DNA from: Desulfuromusa kysingii
GTDB taxonomy: Bacteria > Desulfobacterota > Desulfuromonadia > Desulfuromonadales > Geopsychrobacteraceae
Direction of reading: 5' to 3'
Assembly (NCBI RefSeq): GCF_900107645.1
Contig: NZ_FNQN01000007.1
Span: 98,898 to 162,897, forward strand
DNA: 64,000 nt
Below the pieces are notes generated by a model, which searched no databases, was not told the origin of the DNA, and saw nothing but the letters and a program-made list of their open reading frames with translations. Position numbers and translations under genes: made by a program. Positions 63,767 to 64,000 of the stretch are shown in pieces (within the stretch, counting starts at the first letter, position 1; the number at the start of each line of letters is the position of its first letter).

Positions 63767-64000
63767 ATGACAGTCACACAAATAGGCAAAAGTGGAAGCT
63801 TCTCCCCTTTAGACATCCCATTATTTCTCGATAATGTTCCGGCAGGCTTTCCGAGCCCGGCATCGGATTATTGCGAACGGAAACTGGACCTGAATGAACT
63901 CTGTATCAACAAGCCGGCAGCGACCTATTTTGTCCGGGCGCAGGGCGACTCCATGATTGATGCGGGGATCTTTCCCGGTGACGTTCTGGTGGTGGATCGT
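63767..64000 (+). CDS. umuD: UmuD-like SOS mutagenesis protein (partial, runs off window)
   Basis: A 78-codon frame from an ATG at 63767 (AGAGG about 9 nt upstream), open to the window edge. It shows the UmuD/LexA-type peptidase pattern: self-cleavage site region [12 protein letters not shown] (Ala-Gly), [35 protein letters not shown] (in parts) with the nucleophile Ser in GDSM. The catalytic Lys would lie just beyond the edge. UmuD' forms polymerase V with UmuC, so a umuC gene is expected next. No LexA box of known Geobacter type is evident upstream. Confidence 0.9.
   Translation, partial: MTVTQIGKSGSFSPLDIPLFLDNVPAGFPSPASDYCERKLDLNELCINKPAATYFVRAQGDSMIDAGIFPGDVLVVDR

Overview
The window reads as chromosomal DNA of a mid-GC, anaerobic, respiring deltaproteobacterium of the Desulfuromonadales (Geobacter/Pelobacter/Desulfuromonas group). 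The basis is gene content and protein style: a B-type succinate dehydrogenase/fumarate reductase with a single cytochrome b anchor, a MucR/Ros-like regulator, many GGDEF, hybrid-kinase and chemotaxis-type proteins, and a complete selenocysteine locus. I do not name a species. About 46 protein genes are supported, plus two tRNAs, a fragmentary transposase and a candidate small RNA.

Layout. 1-8560: a TlpA-like thioredoxin lipoprotein (cut by the window edge) behind an HtrA protease, an AEC transporter with a short PrmA-like methyltransferase, a GAF-GGDEF protein, and sdhCAB. 8950-16350: valS, a CheW-CheW-response regulator operon, a dGTPase-like HD protein and a MucR-type zinc-finger regulator. 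16350-27400: a leftward block with argJ-deoB-DUF2914, a REC-GAF-histidine kinase, secA, an M23 peptidase, and nadK-recN. 27545-29241: rarA-yidD, rightward. 29293-36000: queG and the Rod cell-wall cluster mreB-mreC-mreD-mrdA-rodA. 36200-39040: ppiD-like chaperone and purC. 39259-44047: an operon of a membrane sensor fused to a DnaQ-type exonuclease, a second exonuclease, and an acetyl-CoA-synthetase-like protein that has lost its catalytic signatures. 44162-48735: selA-selB-selD plus a tiny TatA-like gene. 48900-63530: an accessory-looking region with tRNA-Ala, tRNA-Leu, a hybrid kinase, an ISL3-family transposase fragment, hipBA, a large lipoprotein of unknown function, an MCP, a candidate sigma54-driven small RNA, a methyltransferase, a TPR protein and a Cache-GGDEF protein. 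The right edge holds the start of a umuD-like gene.

Main results. (1) selD is itself a selenoprotein gene: extending the reading frame through an in-frame TGA gives a full-length SelD with Sec at residue 14, and a perfect 9-bp hairpin with a GU-containing loop lies at the right distance to be its SECIS. (2) Overlapping the selD stop codon is a 54-residue TatA-like gene. (3) The exonuclease/acetyl-CoA-synthetase-like operon couples a sensor, two intact DEDDh nucleases and a probable pseudoenzyme. (4) A consensus sigma54 promoter and an intrinsic terminator bracket a 150-nt non-coding transcript with CsrA-site-like GGA motifs. (5) The 655-residue lipoprotein has a layout not matched to a family I know. 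All functional calls rest on motif reading; no database search was run.
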